Origin: Bacteroidales bacterium
Lineage (GTDB): Bacteria; Bacteroidota; Bacteroidia; Bacteroidales; Tenuifilaceae
Assembly: GCA_013376985.1 (NCBI GenBank)
Contig: JACABB010000002.1
Location: 142,423-206,422 of the forward strand
Length of the DNA stretch: 64,000 bases
Reading direction: 5' to 3'
Position 1 is the first letter of the stretch; the number at the start of each line of letters is the position of its first letter. The translations under genes were made by a program, and so were the position numbers. A model generated the notes under the pieces. The model saw only the letters and a list, made by a program, of their open reading frames with translations, had not been told where the DNA came from and did not search any database. Positions 35,439-43,795 of the stretch are shown here, piece after piece.

Positions 35439-36558
35439 TCAAGAACCCCATAATTCTAGATTTAAAACGTTGACTTTTTCATCATCAACAACATATCCTT
35501 TTTCTCTTGAATATGTGCCACACTCTTCAACCGAAACGTACCCTTCCTCGCCCTCCCATTTAGCAATGTAGGGGTTGTAATTACACTTAGTGGGTTGTGA
35601 GTATATGTTTTGTGGGTCTTTGATGTAGTCTCTACAATCGGTACACATGTGGCGAAACTCACAATCCTTGCAAACATCAATCTGGTCTTTTGATATACCC
35701 CACAACTTTTTAAAATCAGGATGTTCCATTGCTTCTTTAATAGTCATGTTTCTAATATTCCCAAAGGATTGGGTGCGTGATGGGCAATTTTTGATATTGC
35801 CATTTATATCTATGGAAATTTTCTTGTTTAGGCAAGTATTGAAGTTCTGAGATTCACAAAAAGTATTTAAATGGCAAACGAAGTACGCTTTACTAATAAT
35901 TCCACAGCTGGATTCATTGGTGATTTTATCAGCGGTATAGCGCACTGTTGCTTGCTTGTAATCTGATGGTTCTTTGTTGGGTGAACCAGTAATAAAAAGA
36001 GAGGTTACTTTGCTATTGTTGTCAATGATTTCCTTTATAAACTCAACATTTACACCTTCCTTATTGGGAAATATAACCTCTAAACTTTTTGTGTCTGTTT
36101 TTGAAAATATGCTAATTATATCTGCTATATCCTTTTTGCCCTTTATTGAAAATATTCTTAGCTGAATTACTTTTGACCTTAACCTAGAAATATCATTGGT
36201 AATATTTGCATAGTCGTAATTACTGCATTCATTAATATCAATGATGATTGAATCTATTTTTGAGGAGGATTCCCATGATAGGTTAAGGGGAGGAAAACAT
36301 CCCAAATCCTCCTTTGCGCATAAAAAAGCAAACTCATTCTTAAGCAGGTATGAAAAGTACTTTTCATACCTGCTCTCGCTCATCATCATCGACTAGCTGT
36401 AAAACCTCATCGAATGTTTTGCTTGTGTGATTGGCAAGTATTTCGAATAGCGAGTTGGGGATAAAGAGGTAGTTTTTCCTTTGTAAATCGTAAAGGGCGG
36501 ATCTCAGGTAACCCTTTACAGGGATGCAGCAAGAAAAAAGTTGAAAGCGGTTGCGCAT
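35439..36558 (-). pseudogene. Grasp-with-spasm SPASM peptide maturase, frameshifted
   Basis: Two overlapping frames together give one complete protein. The first (36558 to 36364) encodes CCIPVKGYLRSALYDLQRKN and FIPNSLFEIL, the typical start of the SPASM-domain maturase of grasp-with-spasm RiPP systems. The second (from about 36389 to 35439) continues with YEKYFSYLLKNEFAFLC and ends with SPASM-type cysteines (CPSRTQSFGNI, VCKDCEFRHMCTDCRDY). Joining them needs a +1 shift within 36364-36390, just where a 32-bp perfect palindrome begins. In known systems this protein works with an ATP-grasp ligase on a precursor; neither a ligase nor an obvious substrate lies adjacent, so it appears orphaned and probably decayed. 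Sequencing error, programmed frameshifting or reinitiation at the ATGATGATG run remain possible. Confidence 0.7.
36343..36374. repeat. 32-bp perfect palindrome at frameshift site
   Basis: The arms AGCAGGTATGAAAAGT and ACTTTTCATACCTGCT are perfect complements with no loop. The palindrome lies inside the SPASM maturase gene and begins at the end of the short overlap where the frame must change. Confidence 0.9.
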
Positions 36559-36745
36559 TCTTATATGCTATTTACGATTAGATACTTATAATTTTCGATA
36601 CTGGTTTCGGGTAGGTTGATAGATAAATAGTATAAAGTTGATTCCAGTCGGTGTATGTACTAAATGAAAATTGTCCACATTAAAACAAGCAAATCGTTAT
36701 CGAAATGATTTGAATATTAATTATATATAAAATTTTATTTTAAAA

Positions 36746-36767
36746 ACTATACATTATAGTTGTATAA
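36746..36767. promoter_or_regulatory. Overlapping dyads, candidate BlaI operator
   Basis: ACTATA-cat-TATAGT (36746-36760) overlaps TATACA-N7-TGTATA (36748-36766). They lie 28 bp upstream of the blaI-like start. BlaI/MecI repressors bind TACA/TGTA-type dyads at their own promoters, so autoregulation is likely. Confidence 0.45.
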
Positions 36768-36794
36768 CTAAATATTTTAGTTCACATTTGCATC

Positions 36795-37175
36795 ATGAAG
36801 GAACTAACAAAGGCAGAAGAAGAAATAATGGAGTATTTATGGAGGCTTAAAAAGGCTTTCGTAAAAGATATCCTAGAACTTTTCCCAGAACCAAAACCAG
36901 CCTACACCACTGTGTCTACAATGGTGAGAATATTGGAGAAGAAAGGAATGGTAGGGTTCAATGCGTATGGGAAAAATCATGAGTATTACCCCCTAATTTC
37001 GAAAAAAGAATATGCAAGGCTTTGTTTCAAGCATGTGTTAACAAAACATTATAATAACTCATGGAAGAAATTCGCCTCATTCTTTTCATCGGAGGACGAA
37101 GTGACCCTCTCGGAGCTAGAGGAACTTAAAAAACTGATAGAGGAACAAATTGATCAACGAAAAGGGAAGAGATGA
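36795..37175 (+). CDS. BlaI/MecI-family transcriptional repressor
   Basis: The 126-aa product has the winged-helix BlaI/MecI fold: LTKAEEEIMEYLWRLKKAFV, then PAYTTVSTMVRILEKKGMVG, then a C-terminal dimerisation helix region rich in Glu/Lys. Family members repress operons until a BlaR1-type membrane protease triggers their loss. It overlaps the M56 protease gene by 4 bp, the standard arrangement. Candidate operator dyads precede it. In Bacteroidota such pairs are common outside beta-lactam resistance, and no beta-lactamase is seen here. Confidence 0.95.
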   Translation: MKELTKAEEEIMEYLWRLKKAFVKDILELFPEPKPAYTTVSTMVRILEKKGMVGFNAYGKNHEYYPLISKKEYARLCFKHVLTKHYNNSWKKFASFFSSEDEVTLSELEELKKLIEEQIDQRKGKR

Positions 37176-38533
37176 GTGGTCTGGTATTCTATATTCTATT
37201 AACAAGTGGTTGCTTAGCTCTCTTTGTGGTAGCATATCAATTTTTCTTAAAGAATAGCACAAGATTTAATCTATGTAGATTCTACCTAATTTCTGCAATA
37301 CTGTTATCTTTTCTTATCCCTTTAGTTCCTTTGGATTTAAACTTCGTTAGTATTAAATATCAAAAAAATACCCACCCTTTAGTTAAACCGATTACTCAGT
37401 ATGCAGATTCGAAGTTTATTATTGATGAACCCACGGAAAATCGTAAAACTTTTGATGTTGAATTTATCGAAACAGCAGGTGTTTTGTTACTCTCGGTATC
37501 ATTGATCCTTTTGGTTAGATTCATTTACCGATTTAGTTCAATCGTTTTAATTCGAATTTTGGGGAATAGGCTTGAGAACGATGAAGGGCTGAGTTTGATA
37601 TTTACTGATAAAACCGATAACGCATTTTCATTCTTTGGAAATATTTTTATTAACCCAACAAAATTTAACGATGAGGAAAAAAGGTTGATAATCAAGCATG
37701 AGTATGAACACATTCGTAACCTGCACTCGATTGACCTGATACTAATAGAATTACTAATTGTAACGCAGTGGTTTAACCCCTTTGTTTACATCGCACGGCG
37801 TAAATTGATTGAGATTCATGAATTTATTGCTGATAACGGGGTAATCCAAGAAGGTGTTGACCCTTACTCCTATCAAAATCTTTTGCTTTCGGTTGTTACT
37901 TCTTCATGCCTGCCAAATGCAGGAAACCATCTAAGTGCTTTAATCACAAAAAAAAGAATTGCCATGATAGGAAAACCAATGAATCAAAATGAAAAATGGG
38001 TTAATTTTTTAATACTAATTCCCATTGCTGTAATACTTATTCTAGTAATATCCGCATTTGTTCCCAGAACATACCTGAGCAATCAGAAGGAATCAGCCTC
38101 AAAACAGGAATTATTGTTACGAGCGGAGAAACTGGGTATTACAAATACTTTAACCGATGTTTTTTTTGAGTTAAAACCCAACGAGTACCAAGAAAAACGA
38201 GTTGTAACTTTGACTCAAGGAAACGACTACGTTTTTAGTTTTATACCCAAAACAGAGGATGAGAGATTAGATGCTTACATTACTAGCATTGATACAGAAA
38301 AACGACAGGGTGCAGTGCTAATTTTTAATGGAGCAATGGAACAATTAGTTCATGTGAAGGAAACATCCAAATTCTCAATAAGGGTTGGAAATAGATCTAG
38401 TAAACGGAAAGTTGAGCTATTGGTTCTAGTGCGTAATAACGGTAAATATAGCCCTAAGAACGACACGATTCTTGATGGTCATATATGCCCGCGATTTACT
38501 CAACTTTTAAATGAACATGATGTCCTTAGATGA
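37172..38533 (+). CDS. BlaR1-like M56 membrane metallopeptidase
   Basis: The 453-aa product has about four membrane helices in the first half and the zinc-binding HExxH motif in KHEYEHIRNLHS (about 170-181), followed by the M56 signature QWFNPFVYIARR and the conserved Glu in IHEFIADNGV. A further membrane helix near 287-305 (FLILIPIAVILILVISAF) leads to a C-terminal extracytoplasmic domain of about 145 residues. That domain is not a penicillin-binding sensor; it resembles a small beta domain, so the inducer is unlikely to be a beta-lactam. It is co-translated with the BlaI-like repressor, which it presumably inactivates. Confidence 0.93.
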   Translation: MSGLVFYILLTSGCLALFVVAYQFFLKNSTRFNLCRFYLISAILLSFLIPLVPLDLNFVSIKYQKNTHPLVKPITQYADSKFIIDEPTENRKTFDVEFIETAGVLLLSVSLILLVRFIYRFSSIVLIRILGNRLENDEGLSLIFTDKTDNAFSFFGNIFINPTKFNDEEKRLIIKHEYEHIRNLHSIDLILIELLIVTQWFNPFVYIARRKLIEIHEFIADNGVIQEGVDPYSYQNLLLSVVTSSCLPNAGNHLSALITKKRIAMIGKPMNQNEKWVNFLILIPIAVILILVISAFVPRTYLSNQKESASKQELLLRAEKLGITNTLTDVFFELKPNEYQEKRVVTLTQGNDYVFSFIPKTEDERLDAYITSIDTEKRQGAVLIFNGAMEQLVHVKETSKFSIRVGNRSSKRKVELLVLVRNNGKYSPKNDTILDGHICPRFTQLLNEHDVLR

Positions 38534-38822
38534 AAACTACATTTTGCAAGTAAAGATAAAAAATCGTGAAAAATTCTTCACCTCTTTTTAGAGTTTGCAT
38601 TCTTCTGTAGTATAAAAGTTACAAATCTAATTTAAACATAGGAAGCAATAAACGCCTTTCACATTGCTTGTGGAGGTTGATATTGATTTACGTTGACTAA
38701 TCAATAATTATATTCTATTTACCTATGATGAGAATTATACGAATAGGTTCGATAGCTGATTATACTCCTAGGAAAAAGCATCTCAATTGATCCCAATAAA
38801 CCTTACTTAAATATTAATATTT

Positions 38823-39032
38823 ATGGAGTATTTTAGATTAGACCTTGATTCAGAGCAATTCCGTAATCTAATAGTTGCCCTTGATGATGTTCAAGACGTT
38901 TATAGGATTACTGGAGACATATCAAAGGCGGATATCTATTCAAAACTATTATCAATAATTCTGATTCAAAAGGCCTTTCAAGATTACGCTTTAATTCAGG
39001 CTCAAAGAACATTGAAACAAAAAAATAGTTAG
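38823..39032 (+). CDS. Small hypothetical protein, 69 aa
   Basis: The product is soluble and mainly helical (YFRLDLDSEQFRNLIVALDD, DIYSKLLSIILIQKAFQDYA). Helix-like periodicity and lack of low complexity favour real coding. There is no signal peptide and I recognise no family. It stands 290 bp after the BlaR1-like gene with its own AT-rich upstream region, and 457 bp before the peptide gene on the other strand. It may be a small regulatory or toxin-antitoxin-like protein, but nothing shows that directly. Confidence 0.5.
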   Translation: MEYFRLDLDSEQFRNLIVALDDVQDVYRITGDISKADIYSKLLSIILIQKAFQDYALIQAQRTLKQKNS

Positions 39033-39300
39033 AAAACCCTAATTGAATCAGTATCACCTACTATTACAGGGTTATATAAGAGTCCCGAACTCCTCAAAGA
39101 GTTCAGAACTCAATAGTCTCATTTTTTAACGTTTTTAGTTAAACAATATCTTAATATCAAATCTACAGAAAGTATTTAGTTTTTACAAAAAGTTTAAACA
39201 GGATAGAACTAATTTCTTTTCCAAACGGGTGATTAACTACTTGTAGGAGAGAGGTAGATATAGGAAACAATTGCGTAAGCATCAGCAATGCAAGAGAGGA

Positions 39301-39377
39301 TAAAGCCCTACTCCCAACCGCATCCTAAAATTGGACATAACATTTGGGGTGCATTTCTTTTTTGTAGGGCTTCTTTT
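39301..39377 (-). terminator. Conserved long hairpin/terminator after GG peptide region (copy 2)
   Basis: On the minus strand the outer stem GAAGCCCTAC/GTAGGGCTTT encloses an imperfect inner stem (GCACCCC with AGGATGC). It aligns with the element at 2235-2326, including the lead-in TTGAATA, the AAGCCCTAC arm and the spacing. The shared position downstream of paralogous peptide genes supports a functional terminator or RNA element. Confidence 0.6.
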
Positions 39378-39390
39378 TAAAGTATTCAAC

Positions 39391-39443
39391 TTAAAATTCC
39401 GTACCATTAGTGCTAAATCTTTTTAGGCTTTTTCCATTTTCAT
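39391..39443 (-). pseudogene. Remnant of a third GG leader peptide gene
   Basis: The same 33-bp leader sequence that precedes the intact peptide gene also precedes an ATG at 39441-39443. From there MKMEKA stops, but restoring one A in the A-run gives MKMEKSLKRFSTNGTEF, which aligns with the start of the intact peptides (KKSLEGF). No double-glycine part follows. It looks like a tandem duplicate that has decayed by a 1-nt deletion and truncation. Confidence 0.5.
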
Positions 39444-39647
39444 AATCATGAGTTTTTAGTTAAACATTTAGCTTATTTTATTTTTACTGCTAATGAATTT
39501 CAATATCTTTTTGGGTTATAGGAGCAGTATCCCCCCCTTTAGTTTGTAATAATTCTTTTGTTTTAAGAATTCTGAATCCTTTTACCGTCTTTTTTTCTTT
39601 GTTTTTTCTTAGAGTTTTCATAATCATGAGTTTTTAGTTAAACATTT
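39437..39647. repeat. 33-bp direct repeat, peptide-gene 5' leader
   Basis: The 33 bp at 39437-39469 and 39615-39647 are identical. Each covers the start codon and upstream leader of a peptide gene on the minus strand: one intact, one remnant. This records a tandem duplication of the peptide gene. Confidence 0.85.
39490..39621 (-). CDS. Double-glycine leader peptide, 43 aa
   Basis: The product starts with a very basic segment (MKTLRKNKEKKTVKGFRILK), then the leader end ELLQTKGG and a tail DTAPITQKDIEIH. It is homologous along its whole length to the 41-aa peptide at 2062-2187; the motif PIT directly after the cleavage region is shared. It lies divergent from the complete TPR-CHAT gene, 66 bp away, repeating the layout at the left edge. 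The GG site suggests cleavage by a peptidase-containing exporter; none is adjacent. The degenerate SPASM maturase 3 kb away could once have acted on it, but this is speculative. Confidence 0.75.
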   Translation of the reverse strand: MKTLRKNKEKKTVKGFRILKTKELLQTKGGDTAPITQKDIEIH

Positions 39648-39650
39648 CAT

Positions 39651-39658
39651 TATTTTTG
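39651..39658 (+). promoter_or_regulatory. Bacteroidota -7 box (TATTTTTG) for TPR-CHAT gene
   Basis: The octamer matches TAnnTTTG and lies 29 nt upstream of the GTG start. The paralogous gene at the left edge has the same octamer at the same distance, followed by the shared AAAGAACATTA. Confidence 0.5.
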
Positions 39659-39687
39659 CACAGTTAAAGAACATTAACGCAATAATA

Positions 39688-42456
39688 GTGAATTCTTTTA
39701 AATTGCAGTTTAATTCCTTGATATCCAAAATCCTTGTTTTATTGTTAGCATGCATTTGCCTTAGCCTATCCAAGGTAACAGCTCAGCAACCCACTGATAC
39801 TAGCAAAGTAAATGCACTTTACGATAGTGCTTATTTTAGTTATAAGATTGGGGATTATGGCAATGCTGTAAAAAACTTTGATAGAATTTTACTTGTAAAA
39901 AGACAAATAACAAATGATATAAACCCTAAGTACTTTAAGATATATAATTGGTTGGGTCTAATATATAAGAAGCAGGGCGATTTAAATAGGTCTATTGCGT
40001 TTTACGAAAAAGCAATAGAAAATACCTCGGATGGTTATTTTATATCATTAATCAATACCAATCTTGCCAATATCTACTCATTAAGAGGTGATTATGCAAA
40101 ATCTATCTTCTATTACAAAAATACTCTTTCGATACTTGAAAAAAGCAATGATAAAAAGAATTACCGCTACATTGCCGACATCCATCATAACATAGGTTTT
40201 TCCTACTATAAACTTGGGGATTATAAACTTGCCCGAGATTACTACCTAAAAAGCATTCAACTTGCTGAGAAGAATCTGCTAAGCGGCGTGGGTGAAACCT
40301 ATTATAATTGTGGACAAGTTTATCAGAAATTGGATAGTCTGAATAAAGCCGACTATTGTTTTAGAACGGCAATAAGTTGCTACTCCAAAGATTTTGGAGA
40401 AAAGCACTATATGACAGGGATGGCGTATATGAACTATGCCTTCTTTTATTCTGAAACAGGAGATTGTTCAAAGAGTGAACGTCTTTATAAAAAGGCTCTT
40501 AAAATCCTAGTAAGCACACTTGGGAACAAACACTCTTATACTTCTTTATGTCTATTAAATAATGGGCAAATATACTTTCATACAGGAAATTACGAACAGG
40601 CGTTAAGGTATTATCAACAATCTCTAATCTCAAAGATTTATAATTTTAACGATAGTTCAATATACACAAATCCAAATGCGGACGTACTGCCAGATATGGA
40701 TTTGCTTGACATTCTGAAACTAAAGGCGCAAGCCCTAGAACGGTTGGCAGAGCAAGAAAAGAAAACTGAGAACCTTAAGGTAGCCCTTGCCACGCTTGAG
40801 TTGGCTACTACTTTTACCGAACGGCTACGCACTGGCTACATGTACGAGGGATCGAAGTTACAACTTGCCGAAAGGGAGCATGAGGTTTACCTAGCGGTAG
40901 TACGAATTGCAAACTCGCTATACGAAATTACCAGAGATTATAAATACACGGAAATAGCATTCAAGTACGCCGAATACAGCAAGTACGCTGTACTTCGTGA
41001 ACTGAAAAACGATGAGATTGCAAAAGGGATTGCGAGTATACCCGATAGCATCTGCGAAAAAGAGCGAAGTCTAAAACAGGGGATTGCCAATCTAAGAATG
41101 CAGGTTGAGGATGAGAGCAAACTTGAGCATCCCAACAGAACTAAAATAGATGGGTGGAACGAGCAACAATTCATTCTATCGCAAAAACTTGAGGAATTAA
41201 GGCAACGACTTGAGAGCAATTACCCTGCATACTACAAGCAGAAATATAGCAATCAGGTGGTAAGCATACCTCAGCTGCAAAGAACCATTGACAAAAAGGA
41301 GGCTATTTTGGAATACGTGCTGGATGATAAAGAATTATATACATTTACTATTACCAAAGATACATTCTTACTGGTAAAACAGGGAGTGGACAACTCTTTC
41401 CACCGAAGTCTGGATTCGCTCATAATCACCTTGCACAGCGAATACTCAACGGGTTACTTTATGTATAGGAATGCAGCGTATACGCTTTACCAAAAACTCA
41501 TACTCCCCGTTGAACCTATGATTGAAGGAAAAAATTTGCTAATAATTCCTGATGGTAGGTTGAATCTCATAGCCTTTGATGCGCTAATTAACAAACCGTA
41601 TAGGAAGGGGGATGAGCCAGACTTTGCTAAAGAATCGTATCTGCTACAAAAATACCCTATAGGCTACGCCTATTCAGCCACCTTATATAATAACAGCTTA
41701 AACGCTACCCACAAAAACTCACCCAGCTTTCTTGGGATTGCCCCCGATTATAGTAACTCCAAAGACTCCCTGCTAGATGTACCTCTGGGTTTGGAAAGCG
41801 TAAAAAAGATCGCACGTCTAACTTTGGGCAAAGCGTTAACAGGCAGTAAAGCAACAAAAAATGGGTTTATGAAGTACTGTGGGGGATATGACATTATTCA
41901 TTTCTATACGCATGGCTTTGAGGATACGCTTAACCCCACAGGATCAAAACTTTTCTTAACTCCCTCCTTGTCCGATTCAACTGACAATGGTTACTTGTTC
42001 GCATGGGAGGTGTATAACATGCAACTGAAAGCGGAGATGGTTGTGCTGGCTTCGTGCTACTCTGGATCTGGTAGATTGTCGGCAGGGGAAGGAATTCTTA
42101 GCATAAGCCGAAGCTTTATGTACGCTGGCAGCCAATCAGTGGTAATGTCGCTTTGGGCTGCTGCTCACAAACCAACAAGTAATATACTAAACGATTTTTA
42201 CCTGAACCTGCTAAAGGGTATGCGTAAGGATGAAGCCCTAAGACTTGCAAAACTAGCTTACGTTAACAATGATGAGAATGCTTTTGTGAGTCCTCGTTTT
42301 TGGGCTGGTATAGTGGCAAACGGTAATCAAAATGCGCTTTATCATCACTGGATTTTAAAGAAGATAATTATTGTCATTGCCATAATTCTAATTCTAACCC
42401 TTGCATTCTGGAGATGGAGTACAATAAAGACATTGGTGAATAAAACAAAGAGGTAG
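39688..42456 (+). CDS. TPR-CHAT protein, complete
   Basis: The 922-aa product begins with GTG; the paralog with ATG and the same MNSFKLQ start confirms this choice. A signal peptide ends near SKVTAQQ. Residues about 40-330 are TPR repeats (GDYGNAVKNFDRI, GNYEQALRYYQQSL), followed by a helical region (about 340-540) and a C-terminal CHAT domain (about 545-880). The catalytic pair is His742 in FYTHGFED and Cys790 in LASCYSGSG. A single membrane helix lies near 893-910, leaving a short basic tail, so most of the protein is probably extracytoplasmic. CHAT proteases are caspase relatives that cleave partner proteins. The conserved partner here is the divergent GG peptide gene; downstream is a convergent TPR membrane protein. 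Confidence 0.9.
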   Translation: MNSFKLQFNSLISKILVLLLACICLSLSKVTAQQPTDTSKVNALYDSAYFSYKIGDYGNAVKNFDRILLVKRQITNDINPKYFKIYNWLGLIYKKQGDLNRSIAFYEKAIENTSDGYFISLINTNLANIYSLRGDYAKSIFYYKNTLSILEKSNDKKNYRYIADIHHNIGFSYYKLGDYKLARDYYLKSIQLAEKNLLSGVGETYYNCGQVYQKLDSLNKADYCFRTAISCYSKDFGEKHYMTGMAYMNYAFFYSETGDCSKSERLYKKALKILVSTLGNKHSYTSLCLLNNGQIYFHTGNYEQALRYYQQSLISKIYNFNDSSIYTNPNADVLPDMDLLDILKLKAQALERLAEQEKKTENLKVALATLELATTFTERLRTGYMYEGSKLQLAEREHEVYLAVVRIANSLYEITRDYKYTEIAFKYAEYSKYAVLRELKNDEIAKGIASIPDSICEKERSLKQGIANLRMQVEDESKLEHPNRTKIDGWNEQQFILSQKLEELRQRLESNYPAYYKQKYSNQVVSIPQLQRTIDKKEAILEYVLDDKELYTFTITKDTFLLVKQGVDNSFHRSLDSLIITLHSEYSTGYFMYRNAAYTLYQKLILPVEPMIEGKNLLIIPDGRLNLIAFDALINKPYRKGDEPDFAKESYLLQKYPIGYAYSATLYNNSLNATHKNSPSFLGIAPDYSNSKDSLLDVPLGLESVKKIARLTLGKALTGSKATKNGFMKYCGGYDIIHFYTHGFEDTLNPTGSKLFLTPSLSDSTDNGYLFAWEVYNMQLKAEMVVLASCYSGSGRLSAGEGILSISRSFMYAGSQSVVMSLWAAAHKPTSNILNDFYLNLLKGMRKDEALRLAKLAYVNNDENAFVSPRFWAGIVANGNQNALYHHWILKKIIIVIAIILILTLAFWRWSTIKTLVNKTKR

Positions 42457-42520
42457 TAATTCTTTACAGTCCATTCTATATCTGATAATACAGAAAATTC
42501 TTGGGTCAAGTAACCAGAAT

Positions 42521-43399
42521 TTAGTTACTAAGTTTTCTTAAAATTTTTTTAGCCTGTCTGTAGTTGAAACTATTCTTATCTACAATAGTCCGAAAAAGAC
42601 CAATAGCCTTTTCATTATTCCCTTCTTTAAGATAACAAAGCCCTAGGTACCATCTAACCTGCGGGATAAAATTGAAATCGGTTTGATTAGCCATAATCTT
42701 TTCGAGGTAACCTGTTGCAGCTTTATAGTCGCCAATTTCCATTAGAGCAAGACCAATGTAGAGATTTTTCTCAACCTCAATAGTTACATATGATGGCAAA
42801 TCTTTTAAAAGGAGTATGGCATTAGTATAATCTCCTTCCAAATACTTCTGTCGTGCTAAATTTAAAGAACCGTTATTTAGCAAGAAAATATCTTTAGCAC
42901 TAAGTGGCTTATAGTACTCTTCAAATAGCCTATTTTCCAACGAATCGCTTGGCGGGGTATTATAACTTATCACTCCAGCGATAATAACTAGTATTACAAT
43001 TGACACAGCCGCTAGCCAGTATTTAAACCGCCCAATTATAGAATCATTCCGAGGAGTGGTACTATGCTGCTTTTGGGATGCTTTATAGGTTTTGTGTGTG
43101 TCATCCAACTTTCTTCTTAGATGAAGTTCCTCCGAAGAACCGTTTTTTTCCTCGTTCTGGTTAACCTCAATAAAAAACTCCATGTCCTTTATTAGCTTGC
43201 TCTCAAACTCAAGTCGCTGGGTTGGAGTCATCTCATTATCGTGGTATAACTTTGTATCAATTTTAAATTTTTCTTCCTCGTAAATTTTTGCTAAACGTTC
43301 ATTTGTGAGTATTGCATCCGAAACTAAAGACATCATTTCTTCGGAAAGTTCATTTAGTATAAATGCTTTAATTGTTTCCCTGTTAATCTGTAAACTCAT
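42521..43399 (-). CDS. Single-pass membrane protein with TPR domain
   Basis: The 292-aa product has a cytoplasmic N-terminal half (1 to about 125) resembling the helical start of Bacteroidota anti-sigma-like proteins (LSEEMMSLVSDAILTNERLA). One membrane helix lies at about 128-147 (YWLAAVSIVILVIIAGVISY). The extracytoplasmic C-terminal domain has TPR-like repeats (GDYTNAILLLKDLPSY, GDYKAATGYLEKIM, GNNEKAIGLFRTIVDK). It is convergent with the TPR-CHAT gene, 64 bp apart. Proteins of this type often accompany TPR-CHAT genes in Bacteroidota, so a shared signalling module is plausible. No sigma factor gene is next to it. Confidence 0.7.
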   Translation of the reverse strand: MSLQINRETIKAFILNELSEEMMSLVSDAILTNERLAKIYEEEKFKIDTKLYHDNEMTPTQRLEFESKLIKDMEFFIEVNQNEEKNGSSEELHLRRKLDDTHKTYKASQKQHSTTPRNDSIIGRFKYWLAAVSIVILVIIAGVISYNTPPSDSLENRLFEEYYKPLSAKDIFLLNNGSLNLARQKYLEGDYTNAILLLKDLPSYVTIEVEKNLYIGLALMEIGDYKAATGYLEKIMANQTDFNFIPQVRWYLGLCYLKEGNNEKAIGLFRTIVDKNSFNYRQAKKILRKLSN

Positions 43400-43795
43400 A
43401 GATAGTGTTTATTTTACACAAGCAAGATATAAAAGTAATAGAATTCAATACACAAATGCAGTATTTCGTTTTGATTTTTTTAAAAAAAACATTATCATTC
43501 GTAAGTATATATTATTTGTAATAAAATATATAACAAAAATAAATACAAATATAGTAAAGCAAATAACAAATAAAGATATAATATAATTGTAACATATATG
43601 AAGTAATGCTGAAATCAAAGAGAGTACGAAACTCTTGTTCGGCGCTAAATTGTTATTGGAGAATCCTAAAAAAATAGCCAAACTCTAGTTGAGGTAATGA
43701 TTCGATGGTGAGGCACTAAAATACAGAGACCTTCTATGAATCAATTCCCTGCGTCTCGTCAATACTATTTACCCAATGAGAAAATAAGCGATTTT
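43400..43795. other. AT-rich intergenic region
   Basis: This 396-bp gap lies between two minus-strand genes. The first 200 bp are extremely AT-rich and presumably contain the promoter of the TPR membrane protein gene. Frames here have low-complexity translations and are not convincing. No RNA or repeat is seen. Confidence 0.4.

Noticed and set aside
43445..43681. 78-aa minus-strand frame between TPR and integrase genes
   Set aside because: It is a hydrophobic, low-complexity translation of extremely AT-rich DNA.
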